From the NCBI GenBank assembly GCA_035308525.1, contig DATGGM010000094.1, positions 1-64,000 of the forward strand: a stretch of DNA of 64,000 nucleotides, given 5' to 3'. The notes under the pieces are model-generated. The model did not search any database. It was not told where the DNA came from and was given only the letters and a program-made list of their open reading frames with translations. Shown here piece after piece: positions 9,079-17,785 of the stretch. The stretch's first letter is position 1. Each line of letters starts with the position of its first letter. The translations under genes and the position numbers were made by a program. This stretch comes from Bog-159 sp035308525 (GTDB lineage Bacteria; Acidobacteriota; Terriglobia; Bryobacterales; Bryobacteraceae).

Positions 9079-10086
9079 ATGAAGCGGTATTCAGTCACCG
9101 TGGCCTTGCTGGCGGCCTTAACCATGCTGCCTAACTACTCCTTTGCCTCGGACAAAAACAAGAAGGACGATCCCGACGAAATCGGCAATCGGGACGTGGG
9201 CAAAGGCGTCAATTTCTGGTCTCTGGAGAAAGAGATCGCCCTCGGGAAACAGTTGGCCCAGGAGGTCGAGCGCCAAGCCAAGATCGTCGATGACCCGATC
9301 ATCGCCGAATATGTGAACCGGGTCGGTCAGAATCTGGTGCGCAACTCCGACGCCAAGGTACCTTTCACCATTAAGGTGCTCGATTCCGAAGAAGTGAATG
9401 CTTTCGCGCTGCCCGGCGGATTCTTCTTCGTCAACTCCGGGCTGATCCTGAAGGCGGATAGCGAATCCGAACTGGCAGGCGTGATGGCACACGAAATTGC
9501 CCACGTGGCTGCGCGCCATGGCACGCGCCAGGCGACCCGCGGCGAGCTCATTAATATCGCCATGATTCCGGTCATGGTGATGAGCGGCGGCTGGACTGGC
9601 TACGCCATCTACCAGGGCGCTAGCTTGGCTATACCCATGGGATTCCTGGCGTTCACCCGCAGCATGGAGCGCGAGGCGGACTATCTCGGATTACAGTACC
9701 TGTACAAGGCGGGCTACGATCCCACCTCGTTCGTGGACTTCTTCGAGAAGATCCAGACCATGGAAAAGCGCAAGCCCGGCACCGTCGCCAAGGTGTTCTC
9801 GACGCACCCCATGACCGACGACCGCATCAAGACTTCCCAGGTAGAGATCCAGAAGATCCTGGTTGCGAAACCCGAATACGTGGTCAACACCTCCGAGTTC
9901 AACGACGTGAAGGCCCGTCTTTATTCGTTGCACAACCGCCGCAAGCTCGACAAGGGCAAGGACGATCCCAACCGCCCGACCTTACGGCGCAGCCCCGGCA
10001 GCGGCACTGGACCGGTGGACGACAACAATAAGGACCAGAAGCCCGATCAGGACGAGCGTCCCACGCTGAAGCGCCGGGACAGCTAG
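9079..10086 (+). CDS. Secreted M48-family metalloprotease, copy 2
   Basis: 335 aa from ATG 9079, giving a clean signal peptide (RYSVTVALLAALTMLPNYSFA). The order of motifs copies the upstream gene: DDPDEIGNRDVGKGVNFWSL, FALPGGFFFVNSG, the zinc site HEIAHVAARHG, the third-ligand region MEREADYLGLQYL, and STHPMTDDR. Periplasmic quality control of outer-membrane proteins is the likely role, by analogy with BepA/LoiP. The C-terminal tail again has two related basic motifs (RPTLRRSPG and RPTLKRRD) flanking a charged linker. Followed by a strong terminator at 10118-10153. Confidence 0.9.
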   Translation: MKRYSVTVALLAALTMLPNYSFASDKNKKDDPDEIGNRDVGKGVNFWSLEKEIALGKQLAQEVERQAKIVDDPIIAEYVNRVGQNLVRNSDAKVPFTIKVLDSEEVNAFALPGGFFFVNSGLILKADSESELAGVMAHEIAHVAARHGTRQATRGELINIAMIPVMVMSGGWTGYAIYQGASLAIPMGFLAFTRSMEREADYLGLQYLYKAGYDPTSFVDFFEKIQTMEKRKPGTVAKVFSTHPMTDDRIKTSQVEIQKILVAKPEYVVNTSEFNDVKARLYSLHNRRKLDKGKDDPNRPTLRRSPGSGTGPVDDNNKDQKPDQDERPTLKRRDS

Positions 10087-10117
10087 ACTTAAGACTGAGC
10101 CTCAGCGCAACAATCCA

Positions 10118-10153
10118 CTCCCTTGCGGCGCCTCCGCAAGGGAGTTCTTTTTT
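10118..10153 (+). terminator. Rho-independent terminator after the M48 pair
   Basis: An 11-bp perfect stem (CTCCCTTGCGG, 10118-10128, pairing with 10134-10144) with a five-base loop is followed by TTCTTTTTT (10145-10153). It lies 32 bases after the stop of the second protease and isolates it from the next gene. Confidence 0.9.
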
Positions 10154-10265
10154 GGCCGTGGCATCATCGTGAAAAGCAGCACTTTAAACTGCTCAGGCGA
10201 GTACATTTTCGCAAACCCGTGTTCAAATACCAGTACCCTTAATTTGCTTTGAGGAGCAATTCAAC

Positions 10266-12254
10266 ATGTACCCTTCGCGGTCGCATTTGCGATCATTTCC
10301 GACCGTGGTTTTTAGCCTGCTGGTGCTGGGGATCGCCGTCCAGCCGCTTAGCGCGCAGCAAACGGTGACGCAGTTCATCTCCACGGTGGAGGCGGCCATT
10401 TCCAGCCTGGAAAGTAGCCTCACGCCGTCCACCCAGCCGCTGATCCTGGGGGGCCAGAATATTCTCGGGCAGGGTTTGATCGTTCCTAACCAGACCCCGT
10501 CGACGATGATCGATTATACCGATGGGCTGAAGGCCTCGTCGGTGCAACGCCTCGAGTTCAATCCGGGTGTCACTACCATCAACAATTCGACAGCCGTGGC
10601 CAATCTCGATGCCATGGTCCGCCACCTCCGGCAGTTGGGGATGCAACTGGCCATCAACCCCGAATTCAATGCCGGCGAGATCAAGGTCAATACCTTCCAG
10701 GACTTTCAAAATACGGCGATCCAAACCTATCCGGCGCTGGCGGCCCGCTACCACCCCGATAATTTCGTCATCGTGCATGAGCCGACTACCCAGGCCGCGC
10801 GTATGCAGATCACCACCACTCCGCAGGATTGGGTAAATTTCATAACGGCCGTGGAGCCTCTCATCAAGAAGGCCTCTCCCCACACGCAGGTGGGCGCCGG
10901 AGACTGCTCCCACTGCAATGAACTTTCCTTTAATCAGGCTTTCTCCGCCATGCCTACGTGCAATGCCACGAACCTGAACTCCGGCTGCCTCGACTTCATT
11001 ACCATGGACATCTACGACTACACGCAATTGTCCGAGGACGAGGGCTTTGCCCAGAACGGCCATGCCGGCGGCAAAGCGGTCTACATGGAAGAAACCTTCG
11101 CCCCGCACTACCTGCCCAATGGACTGCCCGCGGGTTATCAAAGCAATCCCCAAGGTGTGGAGTATTACTCGCCGATCGGCTCATGCGACGTGGTGTTCGA
11201 GCAGATGGACCAGGACTGGCTGACCGGCATGGCGGAATTCTCCCAGTCCTATGGGATGACTGCCATGACCGTGTTCACCACGCAGGCGTTCTTCCTTTAT
11301 ACGGCCACGCCCACTCCGGACAAGGCCACGGATCCAGCTTACCTCTCCTTAATGCTGCCGGCCATCAAACAGCCGGGGGCCACTCTGACCAGTACGGCCA
11401 CTTTCAACCAGACCCTGGTCCAGCAGCGCGGCATCAAGACGGCCACCAGCATTAATAACGCCAGCTATTCGACGCTGCCCAGCAATTTCAATCCGACCTG
11501 CGGCACCGCCGACAACCCATGTAACGCCGACAGCACGGTGGCCGCGGATATGCTGGTGAGCGTCTTTGGCACCGATCTGGCGACAAAGACTCTCGTGGAT
11601 TCGACCTTCCCAACCACGCTGGGCGGCACGACAGCTAACCTGGTTGACTCCGCGAACAACTCCTTCGCGGCGCCGCTGTACCTGGTCTCGCCGTATCAGG
11701 TGAACTGTCTGGTTCCGTCGAACGCGGCCAACGGTCCGGCCACCTTGACCATCACAAGCGGCGACGGCGCCGTAAGCACCAGCATCGTGCTGATTGATCC
11801 AGTAGCCCCCGGACTTTACACGTCGTATGCCAATGGCCAAGGTCCGGCTGCCGCTATCGCCGTTTGCTACGGCACTTGCTCCGGCTGGCCGAACAGCTCA
11901 GGAAATCAGCATTTCTGGCAATACACTTTCGTCGCCGGATGCACGTCGGGTTCTTGTGCCGTGCCTTTGCAATGGGGCGCCAACGATGTGGTCGCCATAG
12001 AACTCTACGGCACTGGGATTCGCCACAACTCGGCCGGATCGGTTTCAGCCAACATCAACGGCCAGAGCTTAAAGGTTGATTTTGCGGCGGCACAGGGTAC
12101 CGATACCGGCCTCGATCAGATCAACGTGGAAATTCCGAACAGCCTCCACGGCGCCGGTACCGTAAATCTGACGGTTAGCATCCAGGATGCCAACGCATTT
12201 CTAGCGCCGGGTATTACCAAACAGACGTTGCCGGTCCAACTGAACTTCCAATAG
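10266..12254 (+). CDS. Secreted protein with C-terminal Solibacter-type domain (TIGR03437)
   Basis: 662 aa with a signal peptide (FSLLVLGIAVQPLSAQ) and a good ribosome site (GAGGAG). Residues about 50-370 look like a glycosidase-type barrel: MVRHLRQLGMQLAINPEF, DNFVIVHEPT with a plausible catalytic Glu, DFITMDIYDY, and AVYMEETF with a second Glu. Residues about 420-660 match the acidobacterial TIGR03437 C-terminal domain (LVSVFGTDLA, APLYLVSPYQVNCLVPS, APGLYTS, INVEIPNSL). That domain is common in Solibacter secreted proteins and its role is unknown. Several cysteines suggest disulfides. I infer an extracellular or surface-bound enzyme or binding protein; the catalytic claim is tentative. Confidence 0.8.
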   Translation: MYPSRSHLRSFPTVVFSLLVLGIAVQPLSAQQTVTQFISTVEAAISSLESSLTPSTQPLILGGQNILGQGLIVPNQTPSTMIDYTDGLKASSVQRLEFNPGVTTINNSTAVANLDAMVRHLRQLGMQLAINPEFNAGEIKVNTFQDFQNTAIQTYPALAARYHPDNFVIVHEPTTQAARMQITTTPQDWVNFITAVEPLIKKASPHTQVGAGDCSHCNELSFNQAFSAMPTCNATNLNSGCLDFITMDIYDYTQLSEDEGFAQNGHAGGKAVYMEETFAPHYLPNGLPAGYQSNPQGVEYYSPIGSCDVVFEQMDQDWLTGMAEFSQSYGMTAMTVFTTQAFFLYTATPTPDKATDPAYLSLMLPAIKQPGATLTSTATFNQTLVQQRGIKTATSINNASYSTLPSNFNPTCGTADNPCNADSTVAADMLVSVFGTDLATKTLVDSTFPTTLGGTTANLVDSANNSFAAPLYLVSPYQVNCLVPSNAANGPATLTITSGDGAVSTSIVLIDPVAPGLYTSYANGQGPAAAIAVCYGTCSGWPNSSGNQHFWQYTFVAGCTSGSCAVPLQWGANDVVAIELYGTGIRHNSAGSVSANINGQSLKVDFAAAQGTDTGLDQINVEIPNSLHGAGTVNLTVSIQDANAFLAPGITKQTLPVQLNFQ

Positions 12255-12321
12255 CCGGATTGCCGGGGCGGGTGGGACTGGCGGCTTCGCTGTCACTCTG
12301 TTGTACTATGAAGTTTACCGC

Positions 12322-13161
12322 ATGAAGGCCTTACTGGAATCCCTCCGCCCCGGGGACCGGGATCGGGAGCTTGCCAGCGCCATCGATCCGGACCGGTTGC
12401 CGGCACACATTGCCATCATAATGGACGGTAACGGCCGTTGGGCCGCCCGCCGGCGTCTGCCCCGCGTGGCCGGCCACAAAGCCGGCGTCGGACCGGTGCG
12501 CAGCACTGTCGAAACCTGTGCCCGGCTGGGCATCCAGGTCCTCACCCTGTACGCATTCTCGGTGGAGAACTGGAAGCGCCCGCGCGCCGAGGTGGAAACC
12601 CTTTGGCGATTACTGCGCTTTTATCTGCGAAAGGAACTGCCGGAGCTGCAGAAGAACGACATCCGGCTGCAAGCCATCGGCAGACTGGACGCGCTACCCG
12701 CCGACGTGCGGCGCGAATTGCAATCCGTGGTGGATGCCACCTCCGGCAACCGCGGCTTGCTCGTCAACCTCGCGATCAATTACGGCGGCCGCACTGAGAT
12801 CGTGGACGCCGTGAATGCCATTATCGACCTGGCCCGCGTGGAAGGACGCCTTGCCGCGCTGCGCGTAGACGAGGATCAGATCGCCGCGCATTTATACACC
12901 GGCTCCGCTCCCGCGCCCGACCTTTTGATTCGCACCTCCGGGGAAATGCGCATCAGCAATTTCCTGCTCTGGCAGATCGCCTATGCGGAGCTTTACGTCA
13001 CCGAGACCCTGTGGCCGGACTTCAGCCGCACGCATCTCCTTTCGGCGGTTCTGGACTATCAGAAGCGGGACCGCCGTTACGGCGGCCTGAGCGCCGCGCC
13101 CCTGGACGAGGCGCCCTCCACGATTGCCGACGAAATGATCGCCGTGCTGCCGACGCAATGA
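12322..13161 (+). CDS. uppS: Isoprenyl transferase (undecaprenyl diphosphate synthase)
   Basis: 279 aa. IAIIMDGNGRWAARR is the cis-prenyltransferase motif, with the catalytic Asp and the diphosphate-binding loop. VLTLYAFSVENWKRP, INYGGRTEIVDAV and LIRTSGEMRISNFLLWQ follow in the usual order. The enzyme condenses isopentenyl diphosphate onto farnesyl diphosphate to make the lipid carrier for peptidoglycan and other polymers. ATG 12322 is preferred over an in-frame TTG at 12301, because a TACTAT at 12304-12309 would then serve as a -10 box. Overlaps cdsA by four bases (ATGA), the common uppS-cdsA pairing. Confidence 0.96.
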   Translation: MKALLESLRPGDRDRELASAIDPDRLPAHIAIIMDGNGRWAARRRLPRVAGHKAGVGPVRSTVETCARLGIQVLTLYAFSVENWKRPRAEVETLWRLLRFYLRKELPELQKNDIRLQAIGRLDALPADVRRELQSVVDATSGNRGLLVNLAINYGGRTEIVDAVNAIIDLARVEGRLAALRVDEDQIAAHLYTGSAPAPDLLIRTSGEMRISNFLLWQIAYAELYVTETLWPDFSRTHLLSAVLDYQKRDRRYGGLSAAPLDEAPSTIADEMIAVLPTQ

Positions 13162-13946
13162 AGCGGGTCCTGACGGCGCTGGTGCTGTTCCCGCTGGTCA
13201 CCGCCGTGGTTCTGTGGTCGCCCTATTGGGCTGTCTTGGCGGTCACCGCGCTGGTGGCGCTGCTCTGCTTTTACGAATATGCCGGCATCGCCGCGGCCTA
13301 TCAGGCGGGCAACCTGGGACCGCCGGGCTACGGCGCCGGACTCCTGATTCTGGCCTTGCCCGATAATGGCCTCGCACTGCTCACGGTGATTGCCGCGGCC
13401 CTGATCATGCTGAGCCTGGCGCTGCGCGCCGATGACCTGCGCCGCGGCATCCTGCGCGCGGCGTTCCTGCTGCTGGGCCTGGCGTACGTGTTCGGCTGCT
13501 GGCGCTTCGCGCCGCAGCTCGCTCAAAAAAACCGTTACTGGCTCTTCTATGCGCTGGTTCTGAACTGGATCGGGGATATCGGAGCTTACTATGTGGGCCG
13601 CGCCGTGGGCCGCCACAAGCTGGCGCCTATTGTCAGCCCCGGCAAGAGTTGGGAAGGAGCCGCGGCGTCGCTCGCGGCGTCCATGATTTTCGGGGTGTTC
13701 TTCCTGCGCTGGGCGATTCCCACGTTTCCAACGGCTATGGCCTTGGCGCTCACGGCCGCGGCCAACGTGGCCGGACAGTTCGGCGATCTCTGTGAATCCG
13801 CCCTGAAACGCGGCGCGGGAGTGAAGGATAGCGGCACTCTGTTGCCCGGGCACGGCGGCATGCTCGACCGCGTGGACAGTACCCTTTTCACTCTCCCGGT
13901 CGTGTACCTCTGGTTGATGGTGCAGGCCTCCTGGCCTGTCCACTGA
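13158..13946 (+). CDS. cdsA: Phosphatidate cytidylyltransferase
   Basis: 262 aa, almost entirely membrane segments. The CDP-alcohol signature is near the C-terminus: SPGKSWEGAAASL, then QFGDLCESALKR and KDSGTLLPGHGGMLDRVDS. It makes CDP-diacylglycerol from CTP and phosphatidic acid in the inner membrane. Its ATG overlaps the uppS stop (ATGA 13158-13161), which fixes the start. Convergent with the gene ending at 13957, only 10 bases away. Confidence 0.96.
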   Translation: MKRVLTALVLFPLVTAVVLWSPYWAVLAVTALVALLCFYEYAGIAAAYQAGNLGPPGYGAGLLILALPDNGLALLTVIAAALIMLSLALRADDLRRGILRAAFLLLGLAYVFGCWRFAPQLAQKNRYWLFYALVLNWIGDIGAYYVGRAVGRHKLAPIVSPGKSWEGAAASLAASMIFGVFFLRWAIPTFPTAMALALTAAANVAGQFGDLCESALKRGAGVKDSGTLLPGHGGMLDRVDSTLFTLPVVYLWLMVQASWPVH

Positions 13947-13956
13947 CCTCTACTTT

Positions 13957-14673
13957 TCAGTGGGACACGGGAGGCATCCGCGCCACCACCGCTCCCGCCG
14001 CATCTTGTAACTCCAGCACCGGCGATCCGTCCGCCTTCACTTGCAGCCGGATCCGCTCATGACCCTGTTGGTCCATCAGCCGCAGCCCGACTGCCCGGTC
14101 GCGCGTGCGGCCGAAATATGCCCGCTGCGCGTCGCCCGGATGCGTCGCCATGAATTTCTTCCACTCAGCCTCCTGTTCGGCGAGCGGAAGCTGCCGAATG
14201 CGCACGGACGCCTCGAACGCTTCCATGATCGGGTAGTCGCCGCGATCGACAATGCTGATACCCGACCTCCGGCCGCCGTCTTCTTCCGACGCATCGATCG
14301 AGAAGACCTGGTCCTGCTGATACTGGTCGAAGCTGAGATGCCCGAAGCTCTCTACTTTGCCGTCTTTGCCCTTCGCGCCGCCGAAGATCAAGCCTCCGTC
14401 CTCGGTCCCCTCATCGTCAAAGAAGATGATGCCCGCGGTCTGGCGGTCTTCGCGCGGATACTCTTTGCCCTTGATGATCATCCCCGGGCATTGCGCTTTA
14501 CCGGACAGCACCATACGCAGCGTGCCATCCGGCTCCACAATGTTGAGGCGGCGCACGGAGATCTCATCGAAGGTCACCGGCTTGGAGCGGTTCGCGAAAC
14601 CGGTCAGCAGCGTGCCGGCAAATACCGCCGTCAGCACGCCGGAGTAGATTGTAAGGAAGCGTTGGCTGAGCAT
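13957..14673 (-). CDS. Membrane-anchored protein of unknown function
   Basis: 238 aa. One apolar segment at residues 7-26 (LTIYSGVLTAVFAGTLLTGF) is an anchor or uncleaved signal; the rest is soluble and presumably periplasmic. Several short strand-like units follow: DEISVRRLNIVEPDGTLRMV, GIIFFDDEGTEDGGLIFGG, VFSIDASEEDGG and VGLRLMDQQGHERIRLQV. They share the pattern of an Asp-Gly or Glu-Gly turn between hydrophobic strands, suggesting a repeated beta structure. I do not recognise a named family. A TAGAAT six bases before the ATG suggests leaderless transcription. Confidence 0.75.
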   Translation of the reverse strand: MLSQRFLTIYSGVLTAVFAGTLLTGFANRSKPVTFDEISVRRLNIVEPDGTLRMVLSGKAQCPGMIIKGKEYPREDRQTAGIIFFDDEGTEDGGLIFGGAKGKDGKVESFGHLSFDQYQQDQVFSIDASEEDGGRRSGISIVDRGDYPIMEAFEASVRIRQLPLAEQEAEWKKFMATHPGDAQRAYFGRTRDRAVGLRLMDQQGHERIRLQVKADGSPVLELQDAAGAVVARMPPVSH

Positions 14674-14679
14674 GCGTCG

Positions 14680-14685
14680 ATTCTA
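14680..14685 (-). promoter_or_regulatory. TAGAAT -10 box, leaderless arrangement
   Basis: TAGAAT on the minus strand ends six bases before ATG 14673. Expected transcription start is at or within a base of the ATG. No clear -35. Confidence 0.45.
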
Positions 14686-14728
14686 CTAGATCGCGCTCAG
14701 CTCACGCCTGCTTGTCCTAATATCTGCC

Positions 14729-15244
14729 CTACGGCAACAAAGGATGCGGGATTAGTGTCCCGTTGATCGCGCCGGTAGTTGTCTTGGATATTCCGGAGGG
14801 TCCCGTGGTGGTGGTTGTGTACTGGCCGGTGAATGTGGCCGGGGCGGCCGCGGCACTCACCGTCACGGTCGCCACCGTGACACTCGTGGAACTCAGCGAT
14901 CCGTTCGAATTCACGGACACACTGTGGTACTGGATGTAGAAGCCGCAAAGACACGGCAGCAGTTGCCAGATCCCATGTCCCGGACTCCCGAACGCGACCG
15001 CGCCGGTAGAAGACGCCGGACTGGGCGCTAATTCGGTGCCGTCCGTCTCGATCATGGAGCCATCAGTTGTGAACGTGGCTAGGCCCGGATATACCGCCAC
15101 CGGCGGCGTTGGCGGGGCCGTGGGTGTCAAAGTAATTTGCCAGGAGCCTGCCAGCGGCGATTTCGCGGCCATCGCTGATTGAGGCTGCATCACGAATGCC
15201 ATCAGCCCGCAAGCGATGGCTGTGAATAACGTTTTTCTGAACAT
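14729..15244 (-). CDS. Small secreted protein of unknown function
   Basis: 171 aa from ATG 15244, which has a strong ribosome site (GGAGGGG) eight bases upstream and gives a textbook signal peptide (FRKTLFTAIACGLMAFVMQ, cleavage after AMAA). The mature protein is rich in Thr, Ser, Pro and Gly (LTPTAPPTPPV, TTTTTGPSGISKTTTG) and contains GHGIWQLLPCLCGFYIQYHS with two cysteines. Secreted proteins of this style, with a lipocalin-like repeated-strand character, are common in soil Acidobacteria. No function can be assigned. It shares a divergent 160-base region with the Spy-like gene. Confidence 0.72.
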   Translation of the reverse strand: MFRKTLFTAIACGLMAFVMQPQSAMAAKSPLAGSWQITLTPTAPPTPPVAVYPGLATFTTDGSMIETDGTELAPSPASSTGAVAFGSPGHGIWQLLPCLCGFYIQYHSVSVNSNGSLSSTSVTVATVTVSAAAAPATFTGQYTTTTTGPSGISKTTTGAINGTLIPHPLLP

Positions 15245-15404
15245 GAAATGTCCCCTCCGCTGCAATTGTAAACTGCACGCCTTGCTGCGCGCCGCAACTT
15301 TTTCGACTTAGGGTACTAGGAAAATTCTTTACAATTCATTACGCGCAGTACACACTCGCTTTACACGCGGCCGCTAATTTAGAAAGTGAGGAGACCGACA
15401 CATC

Positions 15405-15881
15405 ATGCAAAACACATGGGTACGCTTAACAGCAGTTACGGCGATGGCGGGAGGATTACTTCTGGCCGTCGCACAGGAACCGGATCAACAGGCGCCGCCG
15501 GCCGCCGCGCAGCAGCAGCATCGACAGCGTGGCGCGCGCCTCGCGCAATATCTGAATCTGACACCAGCGCAGGCAGCCCAGGCCCAAGCCGAGTTTCAAG
15601 CGGCGCGGCAGGCGGCCATGCCCCTCCGCGAGCAGTTGCATCAGCTTCGGCAGGGCATGTTCCAGGCGATCCGCGCGAATGACAAGGCCAAGATCGACCA
15701 ACTGAGCGCCCAGGAAGCCAACCTGAAGGGTCAGATGTCGGCGATACGCCATGAAGCGTTCGCTAGAGTCTACAGCAATCTGACGCCGGAACAGCGGGCT
15801 AAAGCCGATCAACTGCCGGCCCATTTTCGCCAGATGCGGCAGCGCCGCATGGAACGACGTCAGCCGCCCAACAACGGCTAA
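15405..15881 (+). CDS. Spy/CpxP-like periplasmic protein
   Basis: 158 aa with a signal peptide (RLTAVTAMAGGLLLAVAQ) and a ribosome site (GAGGAG). The mature chain is helical, Gln/Ala/Arg-rich, and has the paired LTPAQ and LTPEQ motifs (about residues 52 and 124) that define the Spy/CpxP/LTXXQ group. These small periplasmic proteins act as ATP-independent chaperones or as metal and stress sensors (Spy, CpxP, CnrX, ZraP). No two-component system is adjacent, so which stress it answers is unknown. The C-terminus is basic (RQMRQRRMERRQ). Confidence 0.82.
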   Translation: MQNTWVRLTAVTAMAGGLLLAVAQEPDQQAPPAAAQQQHRQRGARLAQYLNLTPAQAAQAQAEFQAARQAAMPLREQLHQLRQGMFQAIRANDKAKIDQLSAQEANLKGQMSAIRHEAFARVYSNLTPEQRAKADQLPAHFRQMRQRRMERRQPPNNG

Positions 15882-15891
15882 ACCATCCCCA

Positions 15892-16779
15892 TCACCGCTC
15901 GGCTGGCTCGAAGCCCAGACGCCAGCCGAGCTTATCTGCATCGAACCATTGCACCTCCACGCCGAACCAGCGCGACTTGGATGACGCCTGATGATGCCTG
16001 CGTTGTTCCTCGAGCACAAAGGCGCAAGGCGCTTCGCCAAATTCCACGAGGCGCCGCGCCAGCCACGAGTCCGGCGTCAGCGGCTGTGCCAGCACCACCG
16101 GCGCGCCTCCCAGCAGCGCCAGGTGCGCACCAAACGCCGCGTCCACCTGCTTGATCGGGGGCGGCGTGCCGTAGGCCTGGTGGTAGCGCTTCACTGATTC
16201 GTTCAGATCGTGCACCGCGATCACCACCTTGCGCACTCCGCCGAAATCTTTGTTGAGCGGCTTACGCTGCGGAAAGGCGCGCTGCTCGCGCGGCGTGAAA
16301 TCGTGGATCAGAAATGGGAAGAACGTCCCGTTGGGCTCCGCTCCCACCTGGGCGGTTTCCCAATCCAGCCGAACGCCATCCGGCCGCGTGCGTCCGCTGC
16401 GCACCGGCTCGGAAACCGCGATGCCCGCGGCTTGCAGGCGCTTCACCTCGGCGGCCAGGTCTTGCTCGCGCACCGCCCAGGCACAGGGTCCGGCTTCTCC
16501 CTGCAGGAACTTCGCCCAGGCATGCTTGCCAACCGCTGACGGATCGGCATGCTCCTGCGTGGCGATCAATTCCAGATAGGACCCATCCGGAAAGCTGACC
16601 AGCGCCATCTCGGTGGCACCGTTGTTGTGCGGGCCTCCATAAACCGTCTGGATCCCTGCGGCGGCCAGGGTCGCCTGTAGTTTCTTCAGGCTGCTGCCGG
16701 CTACCGTGACATGATCGATCTTGAGTTCGGCGGCGGCCAGCAGGGCGGGGAAAACGGCCAGCATCAAAGCGCAGCGCAT
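15892..16779 (-). CDS. Secreted VOC/glyoxalase-fold protein
   Basis: 295 aa with a short signal peptide (RCALMLAVFPALLAAAE). Directly after it comes LKIDHVTVAGSSLKKLQATL, the first strand and helix of a vicinal-oxygen-chelate module, with ATEMALVSFPDGSYLELIA completing the metal-site strands. A second module begins near VRKVVIAVHDLNESVKRYH (about 190). The family includes many metal-dependent dioxygenases, lyases and resistance proteins; its substrate is not readable. A TACAAT seven bases before the ATG suggests leaderless transcription. A second exported VOC protein lies at 39696-40484. Confidence 0.78.
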   Translation of the reverse strand: MRCALMLAVFPALLAAAELKIDHVTVAGSSLKKLQATLAAAGIQTVYGGPHNNGATEMALVSFPDGSYLELIATQEHADPSAVGKHAWAKFLQGEAGPCAWAVREQDLAAEVKRLQAAGIAVSEPVRSGRTRPDGVRLDWETAQVGAEPNGTFFPFLIHDFTPREQRAFPQRKPLNKDFGGVRKVVIAVHDLNESVKRYHQAYGTPPPIKQVDAAFGAHLALLGGAPVVLAQPLTPDSWLARRLVEFGEAPCAFVLEEQRRHHQASSKSRWFGVEVQWFDADKLGWRLGFEPAER

Positions 16780-16786
16780 ACAGACG

Positions 16787-16792
16787 ATTGTA
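16787..16792 (-). promoter_or_regulatory. TACAAT -10 box, leaderless arrangement
   Basis: TACAAT reading on the minus strand ends seven bases before ATG 16779, so transcription should begin at the start codon. Confidence 0.45.
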
Positions 16793-16861
16793 AGGCGCGC
16801 CGGCCCGCTTGACCCCGGCCGCGCATAACAATAAAATAGGACCTGAAAGACCTAAAGCAAT

Positions 16862-17782
16862 ATGCCGTCAGAATCCCGCCGCTCCTTCCTCCAATTGGCC
16901 GCCACGCTGGGTGCGCTGGCGCCGTCCGCGGTGAGGGCCGCGGACCAGCCCGCCGGGCCGCTATTGCCGACCGTCAAATTCGGCAAATTCGAGATCACCA
17001 GGCTCATCGTGGGCTCGAACCCCCTCTATGGCTACTCGCATTTTAACCACACGCTCGATCAGCTTATGCGCGAGTGGTATACCCAGGATCGGAAGATGGA
17101 AGTGCTGCATGCCTGCGAACGGCACGGCATCAACACCTGGCAATTGCATTACAACGACCAACCCGTCGCGGACTTCCAGCGCTACCGCGCCGAAGGCGGC
17201 AACATGCACCTCGTGCTGCTGGCAGATTTCGCGCTGATGAAGGACCCAAAACTACTGGCGGAAGCCGCGAAACTCGGCCCGATGGGCATCGGGCATCACG
17301 GTAACCGCACCGACGAGCGTTTTCGCAACGGCGAGAAGAATAAGATCAAGGATTTTCTCAAAGCCGTACGCGACACCGGCGTGATGGTGGGCCTGTCGAC
17401 CCATAACCCGGCCGTGATAGATACCGCCGAGGGAGAGAACTGGGACGTGGATTACTACCAGTGCTGCCTGTATCGCGTATCGCGCACGCCGGAGGAAGCC
17501 CGCGCCGAATTCGGCGAGTCGCCCATTGGCGAGACTTTCATGGAGAAGGATCCCGAGCGCATGTGCAAGATGATCCGCCAGACCCGCAAGCCCTGTCTGG
17601 CGTTCAAGCTGTTCGGCGCCGGCCGTACCAGCGGCTCCCCGGATGAGGTGGAGCGCGCCTTCCGTTTCGCACTGGCGAATATCAAACCGGCCGACGCCGT
17701 GATAGTCGGCATGTACCCGCGCTTCAAGGACGAAGTCAGCGAGAACACCGCCCTGGTGCGGCGGATCCTGACCGCCGCGTGA
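16862..17782 (+). CDS. Tat-exported barrel protein related to aldo/keto reductases
   Basis: 306 aa. SRRSFLQLAATLGALAPSAVRA is a Tat signal with the twin Arg and Phe-Leu. The mature part begins with a two-strand cap (TVKFGKFEITRLIVGSN), then LHACERHGINTWQLHY and MVGLSTHNPAV in the order seen in aldo/keto reductases. However, the Asp-Tyr-Lys-His tetrad is not evident: the usual D-x4-Y region is replaced by NTWQLHYND. It may be a barrel that has lost the NADPH reaction or uses another chemistry. The C-terminal helix VIVGMYPRFKDEVSENTALV is family-like. A true reductase of the family is at 27134-28132. Confidence 0.72.
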   Translation: MPSESRRSFLQLAATLGALAPSAVRAADQPAGPLLPTVKFGKFEITRLIVGSNPLYGYSHFNHTLDQLMREWYTQDRKMEVLHACERHGINTWQLHYNDQPVADFQRYRAEGGNMHLVLLADFALMKDPKLLAEAAKLGPMGIGHHGNRTDERFRNGEKNKIKDFLKAVRDTGVMVGLSTHNPAVIDTAEGENWDVDYYQCCLYRVSRTPEEARAEFGESPIGETFMEKDPERMCKMIRQTRKPCLAFKLFGAGRTSGSPDEVERAFRFALANIKPADAVIVGMYPRFKDEVSENTALVRRILTAA

Positions 17783-17785
17783 TTG

